DNA of 64,000 nt, taken from positions 62,001-126,000 of the forward strand of contig JAFVSL010000008.1 of assembly GCA_017503725.1 (NCBI GenBank), given 5' to 3'. The first letter of the stretch is position 1, and the number at the start of each line of letters is the position of its first letter. The DNA comes from Alphaproteobacteria bacterium. GTDB lineage: Bacteria; Pseudomonadota; Alphaproteobacteria; Rs-D84. Made by a program: the position numbers and the translations under genes. The notes beneath the pieces are model-generated. The model ran no database searches. It worked only from the letters and a program-made list of their open reading frames with translations, and was not told the DNA's origin. Shown piece by piece: positions 15,551 to 24,138 of this stretch.

Positions 15551-17233
15551 ATGCGATTTGGTTTGTGTGTGTTTTTGTTGTTTATGTTTTGCTGTCCGGT
15601 GTGGGCAGATGGTTTTACAAATGAATTTACGGATTTTAATACAGCAGAAGCGACACAGGTAATGAATGATGTGATGGGGGCGGTCGCTGGTATCGGTGAT
15701 GATTTCGATGCGGTGCTGGAAAAAGTTCGCAGAATAAATCCAGAATATGCATTTCAAATACAACAAATTGCAGATACAGATGCAACCAAAAATGAGGCGA
15801 TTAATATGTTGTATGGGTGGTTGATGGACTATATTTATGACAAGTATAAAAATATTTTCTTAGACCAATTGAATTCGCGCGGCCAAGAAACAGGTCGACA
15901 GGTTAAAGAAGAAAGCTATGATTTTGGTGGCGATGGAAAAAGTTATGTAAAACACCATAGGCATCATTATTGGTTAGATAGAGGGGTGTTAGATAATAAA
16001 AAATGTAAAGACAAACACGACTTCTTAATTTGTGAATACCCAGACGGATTTGAAGATTTTTTTGCGGTTGAAGACACTGGGGTACTTAATGGATTGGATG
16101 GTAAATCTTTTACTGTTTGGAAAGATGTGCCAAGTGAGAATTACGTGTTGACTTGTGGTTTTGACAAGCAAAAACATTCGATAAATGGTGAAGAAATATC
16201 AGAGTTTAATATACGGTCGCTGAGTTATGAAGATAATGTATTGATGGTAGATTGTCAGACAGAAATATATAATGAGCGTCACGCGCATCGAAATAAAGAG
16301 GTTCAAGATACAAAAAATGGTAAGTATAAGTGTGAATCTGATGGTTCTTGTTCTTATGTTTTTCAGGAGGGGGACGAAATTAAATATCCCAGTGTGATGC
16401 ACCCGGATGCTGTGGTTCAATCTTTTTCTACTGATTTTACCTTGCAGGAAAACATAGTTAAATCATCAGGCAGCAAATCTATTGATCAGGATACATTACA
16501 TGCATTGTGGATGATAGAATTTCAAGAACTGGAAAAGCAGATGAAGGAAATTGCGCCCAAGGTTGTGGTAAGCGTGGCGGATAAAAATGATGTTGAACGA
16601 GAACGGGTATATAAAAACTGGTTGGCGGAACAGGCTGCCAAGGATGCGGTGGCTCAGGCGATTCAAGATATGTACAAGACCAGTCGTGAAACAGGTCGCG
16701 CGATAAAAACATATGATATAAATGGCAGTATTATTGTTGTGAATAAAATAAATGATGACGGTGGAATTTATTGGTTGGATAGGGGATTCTTGGATGAACC
16801 AAAATGTCGGATTGGTGATACAGGGTTTTATAAATGCACGTATCCAAAAAATTATCAAGAAAAACAGCTGATTTTTGAAGTAAGTGATTTTGGAATATCA
16901 ATAAATATGGATGAAGATATTATGCAAGATGGTCAATTACAGCATGTTATCACTGTTGTCGATTTTGATAATAGTAATAATGATGCTTATTTTGATAGTC
17001 ATAAAATAATATATTCAGATTATGATGATTATTATCGTATGCAGTCCGAAGAAAATGAAGTAGCGTTGAAAAATAATGCGTTAAAAAAATTGTCTAAACG
17101 CAATTTGAGAAAAATTCAACAAGAATGTAGTCGCGAAACGTCTGTAAAATCAGATTTGTGTAAAGAGTGGTCTGATGTAGAAATGGCATTGGGGGTAGTA
17201 GATGGTGCCGTGTTTACGGTAGAAGGTATATAA
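15551..17233 (+). CDS. Exported protein with internal duplication (YWLDRG repeat), under leader copy 2
   Basis: The 560-aa protein has a signal peptide about 1-19 (ending VWA). I do not recognise a family. A module occurs twice: at about 110-160 (Q-E-T-G-R-Q-V-K ... H-H-Y-W-L-D-R-G-V-L-D-N-K-K-C ... F-L-I-C-E-Y-P) and at about 375-430 (R-E-T-G-R-A-I-K ... I-Y-W-L-D-R-G-F-L-D-E-P-K-C ... F-Y-K-C-T-Y-P). Each copy is preceded by an Ala/Gln-rich amphipathic helix. The paired cysteines in each module suggest one disulfide per copy. Base composition is more AT-rich than in the housekeeping neighbours. It is followed 1 nt later by 17235, probably in the same transcript. Confidence 0.75.
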   Translation: MRFGLCVFLLFMFCCPVWADGFTNEFTDFNTAEATQVMNDVMGAVAGIGDDFDAVLEKVRRINPEYAFQIQQIADTDATKNEAINMLYGWLMDYIYDKYKNIFLDQLNSRGQETGRQVKEESYDFGGDGKSYVKHHRHHYWLDRGVLDNKKCKDKHDFLICEYPDGFEDFFAVEDTGVLNGLDGKSFTVWKDVPSENYVLTCGFDKQKHSINGEEISEFNIRSLSYEDNVLMVDCQTEIYNERHAHRNKEVQDTKNGKYKCESDGSCSYVFQEGDEIKYPSVMHPDAVVQSFSTDFTLQENIVKSSGSKSIDQDTLHALWMIEFQELEKQMKEIAPKVVVSVADKNDVERERVYKNWLAEQAAKDAVAQAIQDMYKTSRETGRAIKTYDINGSIIVVNKINDDGGIYWLDRGFLDEPKCRIGDTGFYKCTYPKNYQEKQLIFEVSDFGISINMDEDIMQDGQLQHVITVVDFDNSNNDAYFDSHKIIYSDYDDYYRMQSEENEVALKNNALKKLSKRNLRKIQQECSRETSVKSDLCKEWSDVEMALGVVDGAVFTVEGI

Positions 17234-17234
17234 A

Positions 17235-17960
17235 ATGGCAAAAAAGATTTTTTGTTTTCTGTGCTTGATGTGTTGCGTTTCAAATGATGGATATGCTTGG
17301 ACGTTTAGTAGTAAGTATTCTGAATTATACAAGAAATCTCAAACGACAGGGGTTCTGAATTTATATAATGATGTTGTCGGTTTGCGTGAAAAATACGAAG
17401 CTGCCAAAGCCAAAGAACAATCGTTGGCGAATCGTATGTTGGGAGCGGCGGCAATGGGTGCGGGTGGTATAGGCGGGATGATGTTGGCGTCGGGCCTGGC
17501 AGAACAGAAGGCAGATAAAGACGCAGAAATGGATATGACCGCGTATTTAGCAACCTTTAAATGTGATTATGGTGCGGGTATGAACATCCATGGTGGCCAA
17601 ACAAATGTTGAATTGCCGGGGGCAAGCGAACTGGTGCCGCTGTATGCGGAATATGTTATGTTGGCAAATGATTTGAAAAAACGCAAAGAGCAACTGGGGC
17701 TAAAACCGGGGATTGAATCAGAACCAATTTTGGATTCTGCGACAACGGGTTTGTATGATGATGTTGGTGTCGGAATTACATCTGGTGCGTATGCATCTTT
17801 GTCGCGGGCATTGGCGGATCCCGATGGCGCGGATGCAAAAAAGTGGGCGGCGCAGGTAGAGGCTACAAAACAAAAAACTAAAACTGGTGTTGTGGTTGGT
17901 GGTGCGGGTGTCGCGGGTGGCGCGGTAGGAAATTTAATTATAAATCAGGATGAAAATTAA
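17235..17960 (+). CDS. Exported glycine-zipper protein
   Basis: The 241-aa protein has a signal peptide about 1-21 (GYA). A heptad-rich helix (about 35-70) leads into a glycine-zipper hydrophobic hairpin (MLGAAAMGAGGIGGMMLASGL). A soluble part and a C-terminal Gly/Val stretch (VVVGGAGVAGGAVGNLI) follow. Layout is similar to the 62104 protein, also exported with a glycine zipper. It begins one base after the 15551 stop. Membrane insertion or oligomerisation through the zippers is likely; function is unknown. Confidence 0.7.
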   Translation: MAKKIFCFLCLMCCVSNDGYAWTFSSKYSELYKKSQTTGVLNLYNDVVGLREKYEAAKAKEQSLANRMLGAAAMGAGGIGGMMLASGLAEQKADKDAEMDMTAYLATFKCDYGAGMNIHGGQTNVELPGASELVPLYAEYVMLANDLKKRKEQLGLKPGIESEPILDSATTGLYDDVGVGITSGAYASLSRALADPDGADAKKWAAQVEATKQKTKTGVVVGGAGVAGGAVGNLIINQDEN

Positions 17961-18163
17961 TCTTTCATAACCTGGTTTAAAATCCAAACGCGGATGGCGG
18001 ATGATAAATTTGTGTCTGGTGCACGGTTGTTGTCAATTTCACAAATTATCGATGCAATGGATACACCACGTGCACCGGCGATTCGTTTTAAGACGTCGAT
18101 AAATTCTGGTTCCAGGGTGATACTGGTTTGATGGCCCGATAAAGATACAGATATTTTTTTCAT
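17957..18163 (-). CDS. Ribbon-helix-helix (RHH_4-like) small protein
   Basis: The 68-aa protein follows the pattern K-K-x-S-V-S-L-S-G-H-x-T-S-I-x-L-E-P-E-F, A-x-x-R-G-V-S-I-A and N-L-S-S-A-I-R-V. This matches the alphaproteobacterial RHH_4 domain, expected to dimerise and bind DNA. ATG 18163 is chosen over 18181 because GGGA lies 9 nt upstream and the longer form overlaps the previous gene. It is the last gene of a four-gene minus-strand run, and its end abuts the convergent 17235 gene. Confidence 0.8.
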   Translation of the reverse strand: MKKISVSLSGHQTSITLEPEFIDVLKRIAGARGVSIASIICEIDNNRAPDTNLSSAIRVWILNQVMKD

Positions 18164-18164
18164 C

Positions 18165-18605
18165 TTAATATTTCCCGGCAATCAAGCAATCGGTCATTGC
18201 GCGATATGGGTCATCATATTTACGCAATATGCGCAATGATAAATTATCCAACATATAGCACGTGCCAAATGTATCAAACGCAAATAAAAATAAATCGTTG
18301 CGACCAAATATTGTTTTGCCACTGGTCCCGGGCAGGGTTCCAAATTCGCGGTTCACGTCAATAATATTGGGAACCGGTGTGCGTGGTCCGTTGTCAAATT
18401 CGTTTGGTCCAAATATATATCCAGAATCCAATGATATGCCAGATGTTGTGGCAAAAAATTCAATCATAAACATTGGCAAGATTGCCGCACGAATATGTTG
18501 TAACACAGAATTTGTATTTGTTATTTGCTGGGGCGTTGCGGCGGGGGCAATAAATGCACCCCGGGATTTCATCGCAGATAAAAATTCATCACGTGTTAAT
18601 GCCAT
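18165..18605 (-). CDS. Conserved protein, possibly YrhA/SUKH-like
   Basis: The 146-aa soluble protein has no signal peptide. The end has a strongly patterned segment: L-P-G-T-S-G-K-x-I-F-G-R-N-D-L-F-L-F-A-F-D-x-F-G-T, then M-L-D-N-L-S and Y-D-D-P-Y-R-A. This recalls YrhA/SUKH-type proteins, but that is a memory match, not a demonstrated one. It is the third gene of the minus-strand operon headed by the membrane protein at 19120-20052. Confidence 0.45.
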   Translation of the reverse strand: MALTRDEFLSAMKSRGAFIAPAATPQQITNTNSVLQHIRAAILPMFMIEFFATTSGISLDSGYIFGPNEFDNGPRTPVPNIIDVNREFGTLPGTSGKTIFGRNDLFLFAFDTFGTCYMLDNLSLRILRKYDDPYRAMTDCLIAGKY

Positions 18606-18619
18606 TGTGTGTCCATTCT

Positions 18620-19120
18620 TTAATCGCGTTCCGCCGCCAACTGCGCCGCCATTTGGGCCAGTCTGTCTTCGGTCGCGTTACCGCCGTCGCCACCGCCGGT
18701 CGTATGTGCCGGCAGGTATATTTTTTTTGCCGGGTTGGGCAACCATAGTGTTTTTGCGTCTGATTGCATAATTATAAATTTATCAAGGCGCATACTGTGT
18801 GGAAATGTCCAGCACATAAACATATTATCAATTTCCATTTTCCCGCCCAACATTAACGGTACACGAAAACGAAAAGATATATTTTGCGGAATATTTTGTC
18901 CCATCAACAGGCCCATAAATTCATCCTGGGACAAATTCATAAATGCTAATTCTTGGACGGAATCGGTCAGGCTGGCCGTAAAGGCGTGACATAATTCCTT
19001 GTATTTTTTAAACCAATCGGGGGAAAGGGCGGTGGGTTGTGGCGTATATTCCATCACGGGCATATCGTCCATAGACATATCCGCCAAGATTTTTTCAGCC
19101 GCGCCTTCGTTTAATTGCAT
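18620..19120 (-). CDS. Unrecognised conserved cytoplasmic protein
   Basis: The 166-aa protein has no signal peptide. An acidic, Met-rich N-terminus is followed by a mixed alpha/beta middle (SFRFRVPLMLGGKMEIDN) and a Gly-rich hinge (TTGGGDGGN) before a C-terminal Ala-rich helix. The start is coupled to the upstream stop as TAATG (1-nt overlap at 19120). Function unknown; context suggests it works with the membrane protein encoded just upstream. Confidence 0.6.
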   Translation of the reverse strand: MQLNEGAAEKILADMSMDDMPVMEYTPQPTALSPDWFKKYKELCHAFTASLTDSVQELAFMNLSQDEFMGLLMGQNIPQNISFRFRVPLMLGGKMEIDNMFMCWTFPHSMRLDKFIIMQSDAKTLWLPNPAKKIYLPAHTTGGGDGGNATEDRLAQMAAQLAAERD

Positions 19121-20052
19121 TACAGTTTCCCTATGTATTCAATCACCGTTGTTATGTATTCAGAATACGCCGCAAAATTTTCAGCATCGTCCGTATCCAG
19201 TGGTGTGTTGCGATGTTCATTCATATAATGACGTAATTCATCGATTGAATTAAATGTTAATACAGATTCATCGGCGTCTGTCCCCGTTGGGTTCAGTACA
19301 AATGCATTAACCGTGATTTCAATGTCATCTAATGTGTCACGGAATATTTGTTGTAACTTATTAACGCAACCCTGCATTTGGGATGTTGATATGCCAACCG
19401 CGCCAAGGTATAAAACCTCGTCCGTGCCAATGGCCAGTAATGCCATCTTCTTTCCATTGATAAATGGTTCCGGTTTAATGACGTATCCCGCCATTGAAAA
19501 GATTTCACGAATTTCGGGCCAGTCTTGTTTTGTCTGGACCAATGGCGTTGTGGTCGTCGCAGGGATGGTGGGCGTCATTGTCGAGGGCATTGGTGTCGCC
19601 GGTGCAAATGTGTTCGCGGGCGCAATATTTAATCGCGGTGGGCGTGGTGGCGTTGGTGTCGCGTTGGGTGCCACCGGTGTGGTGGGGGCGTGCTGAACCG
19701 TGCCGGGTATAATATTTATTTGTGATGCGTCTGATTTATTTTCAATTGTTGTCGGTGATGCCGCGGGGGTGGTTGGAACAGTCTTTTGCTGTTGTGGCAT
19801 TTTGATATTGCGCCGGCGTGGCTTTATCAACAAATAAAGCACAAACAGCGTGATGAACGTTGCCGCGACAAATGAAAAATAAAACCAAAAACTGACCGGG
19901 GCGCGTGATGCCTGTTGCGTTGCCAGGTAATCCCAATGTGCCCCCGAAAACAGATTAAAACCGAAACGGGTGTTGAACCAAAATGTTGTCCCCAGGGTCG
20001 CGGCTAGCAACCACAGAAGTCCTAGTAAAATATTTTCAAAATTCTTTTTCAT
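19120..20052 (-). CDS. Bitopic membrane protein with Pro/Thr-rich linker and soluble C-terminal domain
   Basis: The 310-aa protein has two hydrophobic helices at about 8-27 and 55-80, followed by a basic stop-transfer (KPRRRNIK). A long Pro/Ala/Thr linker (about 85-165) leads to a compact C-terminal domain (about 170-310) with DWPEIREIFSMAGYVIKPEPFI and an acidic end. This architecture could span the envelope or act as an inner-membrane adaptor; no family is recognised. It heads a minus-strand operon of four overlapping genes and shares a 42-nt divergent promoter region with 20095. Confidence 0.65.
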   Translation of the reverse strand: MKKNFENILLGLLWLLAATLGTTFWFNTRFGFNLFSGAHWDYLATQQASRAPVSFWFYFSFVAATFITLFVLYLLIKPRRRNIKMPQQQKTVPTTPAASPTTIENKSDASQINIIPGTVQHAPTTPVAPNATPTPPRPPRLNIAPANTFAPATPMPSTMTPTIPATTTTPLVQTKQDWPEIREIFSMAGYVIKPEPFINGKKMALLAIGTDEVLYLGAVGISTSQMQGCVNKLQQIFRDTLDDIEITVNAFVLNPTGTDADESVLTFNSIDELRHYMNEHRNTPLDTDDAENFAAYSEYITTVIEYIGKL

Positions 20053-20094
20053 CGTTTTTTATTCTATCATATTTGTGATAAAGTAAAAAGTGTT

Positions 20095-20769
20095 ATGATT
20101 GATATGAATTCTTTTTTAAGTGATATAAATACCAAAATCGGTGTGTGGTGTGGTGCGGAAATAGACAGCACTGATTTGGCACGTATGGTTGAATTTGCAA
20201 CCGATTATAATGTGGATGTGTTGTCGGTCGTGCCCGATGCGGTGCCGGTTGTTTGGCCCTGGGTAGAGGCACAAGACAAAAAAATCATTGGGCGTTTTTA
20301 TGTCAATGATGACAAGGTGGACGAAGGTGTTATGTCTGATTTAACGGTGCGGATTAACGCGTCCCTTAAACAGGGGGCCTGTGGTGCCCAGGTTTTTGTT
20401 CGGTACAAACACCTTAAATCTATGATAGACCAGGTTGCAATTATTCGTGATGATTTGTTCTTTAATCGGGAACTGGTTATCGGGCTGGATATTGGTGACG
20501 TCGATTCGGATGATTGGGCGAATTTGTTCCACGAATTAAAGCGAATAAATGCGTCGGCGGTGTTGTTCGTTTTGACAAAAGACGCGGGTAAAAAATCAGA
20601 TTTTGTTGGGCGGGTTTATGGGATGCTGAATGCGTGGGATTCTGAGTTCGGTGGGGATTTACATTTTGCGTTGGAAAATCGTCCCGAACGAATCGATCAG
20701 GCACGACGTCTGGTCGAATCGATACGGCCTGATTTATTGTCTGGATTACGATTTTTTGTAAATTACTAA
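20095..20769 (+). CDS. Unrecognised conserved protein, possibly TIM-barrel-like
   Basis: The 224-aa soluble protein shows beta-alpha alternation (VDVLSVVPDAVPVVWPWVEAQ, KIIGRFYVN, GLDIGDVD, ASAVLFVLT). The hydrophobic strand spacing recalls an aldolase-type (DeoC-like) barrel, but no Schiff-base Lys motif is identified. No SD is visible; a TGTGATAAAGT extended -10 lies 10 nt upstream, so the transcript may begin almost at the ATG. The stop is convergent with trmB, overlapping by a few bases. Confidence 0.55.
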   Translation: MIDMNSFLSDINTKIGVWCGAEIDSTDLARMVEFATDYNVDVLSVVPDAVPVVWPWVEAQDKKIIGRFYVNDDKVDEGVMSDLTVRINASLKQGACGAQVFVRYKHLKSMIDQVAIIRDDLFFNRELVIGLDIGDVDSDDWANLFHELKRINASAVLFVLTKDAGKKSDFVGRVYGMLNAWDSEFGGDLHFALENRPERIDQARRLVESIRPDLLSGLRFFVNY

Positions 20770-21389
20770 GCGTTTCTTAGAATCAAATATTTTGGGGCAT
20801 CTGTGCCCGCCTTGTTTTTATGTTGATAACGCGTTTGAATAATTTCCATGTCTGGAATAGTCGCAATCAGGGATGTTGACTTTATTTGTTCACGTATCCA
20901 ATCAAAGTATTCCCAATGATCTGTGCCGATTATTATTTCGCCATTTTCGGATAAATATTTTGATAACAGATTTAAGAATTCAGCAGATAATAAACGACGT
21001 TTTTCGTGTCTGGCCTTGGGCCAGGGGTCGGGGTGCAAGACCCAGATTTGCTCGAATTTCGAATCTGTTTCACGCAGGAAGTCCCGCACATCATCCGCCC
21101 AGATACGAATGCCAGAATATTCATCCAAAATCCGATTCGATTTTTCGTCGGTTATTGCGGACAGCAGACTGGCCACACCGTTCATAAATGGTTCGGCACC
21201 GATTATGATTTTGTCTGGGTTATTGCGTGCCAGGTCGCGCACATGTTCGCCCGCACCAAATCCGATTTCCAGTATATTGCCCGTTGTCGGTTTTAACGTT
21301 GGCAAGACCGTGTCAATCAGTGTTTGTTGACGGGTGGATAATTTCTTGCCGTGACGGCGACCAAATGTTCTTATTTCTTGTTTTTCCAT
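20766..21389 (-). CDS. trmB: tRNA (guanine-N7-)-methyltransferase
   Basis: The 207-aa protein makes m7G46 in tRNA using SAM. The sequence shows the RTFGRRHGKKLS start, the SAM-binding loop LEIGFGAGEH, the acidic IRIWADDVRDFL and the TrmB hallmark HPDPWPKARHEKRRL, plus GTDHWEYFDW near the end. A longer in-frame ORF begins at 21683, but it overlaps gltX on the other strand and has no homology. ATG 21389 begins the recognisable protein. It is divergent from gltX with a short shared promoter region. Confidence 0.95.
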   Translation of the reverse strand: MEKQEIRTFGRRHGKKLSTRQQTLIDTVLPTLKPTTGNILEIGFGAGEHVRDLARNNPDKIIIGAEPFMNGVASLLSAITDEKSNRILDEYSGIRIWADDVRDFLRETDSKFEQIWVLHPDPWPKARHEKRRLLSAEFLNLLSKYLSENGEIIIGTDHWEYFDWIREQIKSTSLIATIPDMEIIQTRYQHKNKAGTDAPKYLILRNA

Positions 21390-21435
21390 ATATTTAGTAT
21401 AGAATTGAGTAACTAAAAACACAAGGAATATATAG

Positions 21436-23013
21436 ATGAGAACGGGTTTATCAAAAGACTTAATCGCGCGTGTGTTGGGCGGCGCACCAAAATATGCACT
21501 GGATGAATTAGAAGAAAAATTTCCGGCGCGCAATCTTGCGGATGGCGCTTTTGTCACACGATTCGCACCAAGTCCAACGGGATATATGCATATTGGTGGT
21601 TTGTATGGTGCATTGATAGACTGTAAATTGGCCCAGCAATCGGGTGGTGTGTTTATGCTGCGTATCGAAGATACAGACACCAAGCGCGAGGTTATGGACG
21701 CCGTTAAAATTATAGAGGCATCAATGGACCGATTCGGTTTGACTTATAACAATGATGAAAAATATGGTCCGTATTACCAATCACAGCGCAAAGATATTTA
21801 TCATTCGGTGGTGGCACATTTATTAGAAAATGGGTTGGCATATCCGTGCTTTTTGACGGCGGATGATATGGAAAAAATTCGTGATAATCAAAAAGCGGCG
21901 GGATTTGCAACCGGCATATATGGTGAATTTGCGCGCGATCGTGATTTGACAGATGCGGAAATTATTGCGCATTTGGATAATGGTGAAATTCCATCGATTC
22001 GTTTGTATTCGGTCGGTAATCCAGAGCAGCGTATTTTCTGTAAGGATGCGGTGCGCGGTTCAATCGGGTTCCCGGAAAATAACGAAGATATCGTTTTAAT
22101 TAAATCAAATGATGGTTTGCCAACATATCATTTTGCACATTTGTGTGATGACCACTTTATGCGTACCACACACGTTATTCGTGGCGAAGAATGGTTGCCG
22201 TCATTGCCGTTGCATGTGCAGTTGTTTCGTATGATGGGCTGGACCGCGCCATTGTATATTCATACCTCAACGATTGACAAGATTGATGAAGAATCTGGCA
22301 AACAACGCAAATTATCAAAGCGCAAAGACCCAGAGGCAAATGTTGCCTTCTTCTTGGAGGCGGGATGGCCGGTCGAATCGGTGATTGAATATTTGGGGAA
22401 TATTGCGGCGTCGGGCTATGAAGAAGCCAAGATGAAGGGCGCGGTTAAATCGTTCTGGGATTATGAAATGCGCGCGAAAAAAATCCCAATGTCGGGTGCG
22501 CTGTTTGATATGAAAAAACTGGAATGGTGGGCCAAGGAATTTATTGGTTCGTTGCCGGTGCCGGAATTGGTTAATCGTGTTGTCACGTGGGCCAATGAAT
22601 ATGGAACGGACGTCAATAAAATGCAGGTGGCGGATGTTAATTATCTGACGGGTGTGTTGGGGATTGAACGCGATAATCCAAAGCGTGTACGCAAGGACTT
22701 TATCACTTGGTCCCAGACATTGGAAAATGTTGCATTTTTCTGGGATGATTTATTTGTTCCAAATGCTGAATATGAATTCAATAAGGATGCGTTGCGTGCG
22801 TTCTTGGAAACGTATAATCCGACCGATGACAAGGATACTTGGTGGGCGAAAATTGTTGCGGTTGCCGAATCGTTGGGTGTTAAAAATGGTGATGTGGCAA
22901 TGAACCTGCGTGTGGCATTGTCGGGTCGTACAAATACACCGGACCTGTATTCCATTATGTCGGTTATGGGCGGTGACCGGGTTAAACAACGAATCGAAAA
23001 GGTGATAAAATGA
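21436..23013 (+). CDS. gltX: Glutamyl-tRNA synthetase
   Basis: The 525-aa class I synthetase has RFAPSPTGYMHIGG (HIGH motif at about 52) and a KLSKRKDP (KMSKS-type) loop at about 296-303. The extra 40 residues before RFAPSPTG are unusual, since most GltX begin within five residues of it. SD AAGGAA precedes ATG. gatA, gatB and gatC are also in the window. The enzyme may therefore charge tRNA-Gln with Glu for amidation by GatCAB, as in many alphaproteobacteria; discrimination cannot be read from sequence here. It overlaps the next gene by 4 nt (ATGA). Confidence 0.93.
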   Translation: MRTGLSKDLIARVLGGAPKYALDELEEKFPARNLADGAFVTRFAPSPTGYMHIGGLYGALIDCKLAQQSGGVFMLRIEDTDTKREVMDAVKIIEASMDRFGLTYNNDEKYGPYYQSQRKDIYHSVVAHLLENGLAYPCFLTADDMEKIRDNQKAAGFATGIYGEFARDRDLTDAEIIAHLDNGEIPSIRLYSVGNPEQRIFCKDAVRGSIGFPENNEDIVLIKSNDGLPTYHFAHLCDDHFMRTTHVIRGEEWLPSLPLHVQLFRMMGWTAPLYIHTSTIDKIDEESGKQRKLSKRKDPEANVAFFLEAGWPVESVIEYLGNIAASGYEEAKMKGAVKSFWDYEMRAKKIPMSGALFDMKKLEWWAKEFIGSLPVPELVNRVVTWANEYGTDVNKMQVADVNYLTGVLGIERDNPKRVRKDFITWSQTLENVAFFWDDLFVPNAEYEFNKDALRAFLETYNPTDDKDTWWAKIVAVAESLGVKNGDVAMNLRVALSGRTNTPDLYSIMSVMGGDRVKQRIEKVIK

Positions 23014-23747
23014 CACAGACAAAACGGGCCAGAATAAAGGCCGTTAGAAAAGATGAACATGCATCAAGATTGTTAAAGGTTTTACGTGCGACGGGATTGT
23101 TCCGCTGGGAAAAACCAAGCACACACGCCGAAGAAATTGTAAATATTTTAACGCATGGTATTGGTATCGGATTGGCCATTGCGGCATTGACATTGTTGGT
23201 GGTGTTTGCGGGCATCAAGGGTGATGCATGGGCGATTGTGTCGTGTGCTATTTTTGGTGTGACGATGATAACACTGTATTTCGGGTCAACGATGTGCCAC
23301 GCAACAATTGGTAAAAAACACGAATGTTTTTTTGAGGTCTGGGACAGTGTTGCAATCTATGCATTGATTGCGGGGACATACACGCCGTTTTTGTTGGTAA
23401 ATCTGCGGGGGCTGATTGGATGGATTGTGTTTGGAATCCTGTGGGGGATTGTGTTGTTCGGGTCATACATGAAAATCCGTAATCCAAAGCAGCAACCAAA
23501 ATGGATGGTGGGTCTGTATGTTGCAATGGGGTGGACGTTGTTGTTTATTTTGCCGGCAATGATTCGTAGTATTCCCGTGCGCGGTCTGTGGTTTATTTTG
23601 GCGGGGGGATTGGCATACACAATTGGTGTGATATTTTATCTGTGGCGGCGGATGAAGTTTTCGCACGCCGTTTGGCACCTGTTTGTAATCGGGGGCAGTG
23701 TGTGCTTCTTCTTTGCCGTTCTGTTTGGGTGTATCTTGGATTTTTGA
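23010..23747 (+). CDS. Hemolysin III / PAQR-family membrane protein
   Basis: The 245-aa protein has seven predicted helices. Family signatures are E-E-I-V-N-I-L-T-H-G-I-G at the first helix, S-T-M-C-H-A (family S-x3-H) and A-G-T-Y-T-P-F, and the terminal W-H-L-F-V-I-G-G block. PAQR/HlyIII proteins have a metal-binding His/Asp site; cellular roles in bacteria include membrane lipid homeostasis, and direct hemolysis is doubtful. An extra basic N-terminal 30 residues is present. Its start overlaps gltX by 4 nt. Confidence 0.88.
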   Translation: MTQTKRARIKAVRKDEHASRLLKVLRATGLFRWEKPSTHAEEIVNILTHGIGIGLAIAALTLLVVFAGIKGDAWAIVSCAIFGVTMITLYFGSTMCHATIGKKHECFFEVWDSVAIYALIAGTYTPFLLVNLRGLIGWIVFGILWGIVLFGSYMKIRNPKQQPKWMVGLYVAMGWTLLFILPAMIRSIPVRGLWFILAGGLAYTIGVIFYLWRRMKFSHAVWHLFVIGGSVCFFFAVLFGCILDF

Positions 23748-23771
23748 TTCCCCTCCCGTGGAGGGGAATTT
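23746..23771 (+). terminator. Hairpin terminator after the hemolysin III gene
   Basis: ATTCCCCTCC CGT GGAGGGGAAT followed by TTTGC, a short T-run. Confidence 0.6.
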
Positions 23772-23813
23772 GCACCAGTGGCAATCTAAGTAAATAGAAT
23801 CAAAATTTTGTAT

Positions 23814-23843
23814 TTGCTTTAATCTGTCTTTTTTGTTTATAAT
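23814..23843 (+). promoter_or_regulatory. Promoter of leader copy 3
   Basis: TTGCTT (23814-23819), 18 nt, TATAAT (23838-23843). Confidence 0.75.
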
Positions 23844-23848
23844 TATTA

Positions 23849-24112
23849 TGCCAATGGGGGATTCCATTGGCGGGGTGTCGAAACCCGTTATTGTGATGTT
23901 GTGTTTATGCAACATAGAAATACAGGCATAAATATGAATTTCGGCACCACTGGGTATGTGTGTATTATCCAAGTGGTGTCTTTTTGTATGTGTGCCTGAA
24001 CTTTCCAATCCAACTGGGTTGGAGGGTGGTGATATATATAAATAAGCCCACAATTCACAATAATTGTTTCGAACCTCCAACCACTTGAAAGATCTTTTCG
24101 GTGGTTTTGTTT
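23849..24112 (+). promoter_or_regulatory. Attenuator-like structured 5' leader, copy 3 (long form)
   Basis: Begins with hairpin CCAATGG/CCATTGG (23851-23870), then core GCGGGGTGTCGAAACCC (23870-23886) and hairpin ATGTTG/CAACAT (23896-23915). An early terminator-like stem CACCACT (23945-23951)/AGTGGTG (23972-23978) is followed by TCTTTTT. The switch strand GGTTGGAGG (24017-24025) can pair with upstream CCAAC (24010-24014) or with CCTCCAACC (24074-24082). The latter overlaps terminator CCACTTGAAAG/CTTTTCGGTGG (24081-24104), followed by TTTTG. The region from GGTTGGAGG to the terminator is very close to copy 2. The family A gene at 24139 follows. Confidence 0.8.
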
Positions 24113-24138
24113 TTTTCAAAAACAACAGGGGGATTGAA

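Noticed and set aside
21390-21683. Long N-terminal extension of the trmB frame
   Set aside because: It overlaps the gltX 5' region on the other strand and does not resemble TrmB; ATG 21389 begins the homologous part.
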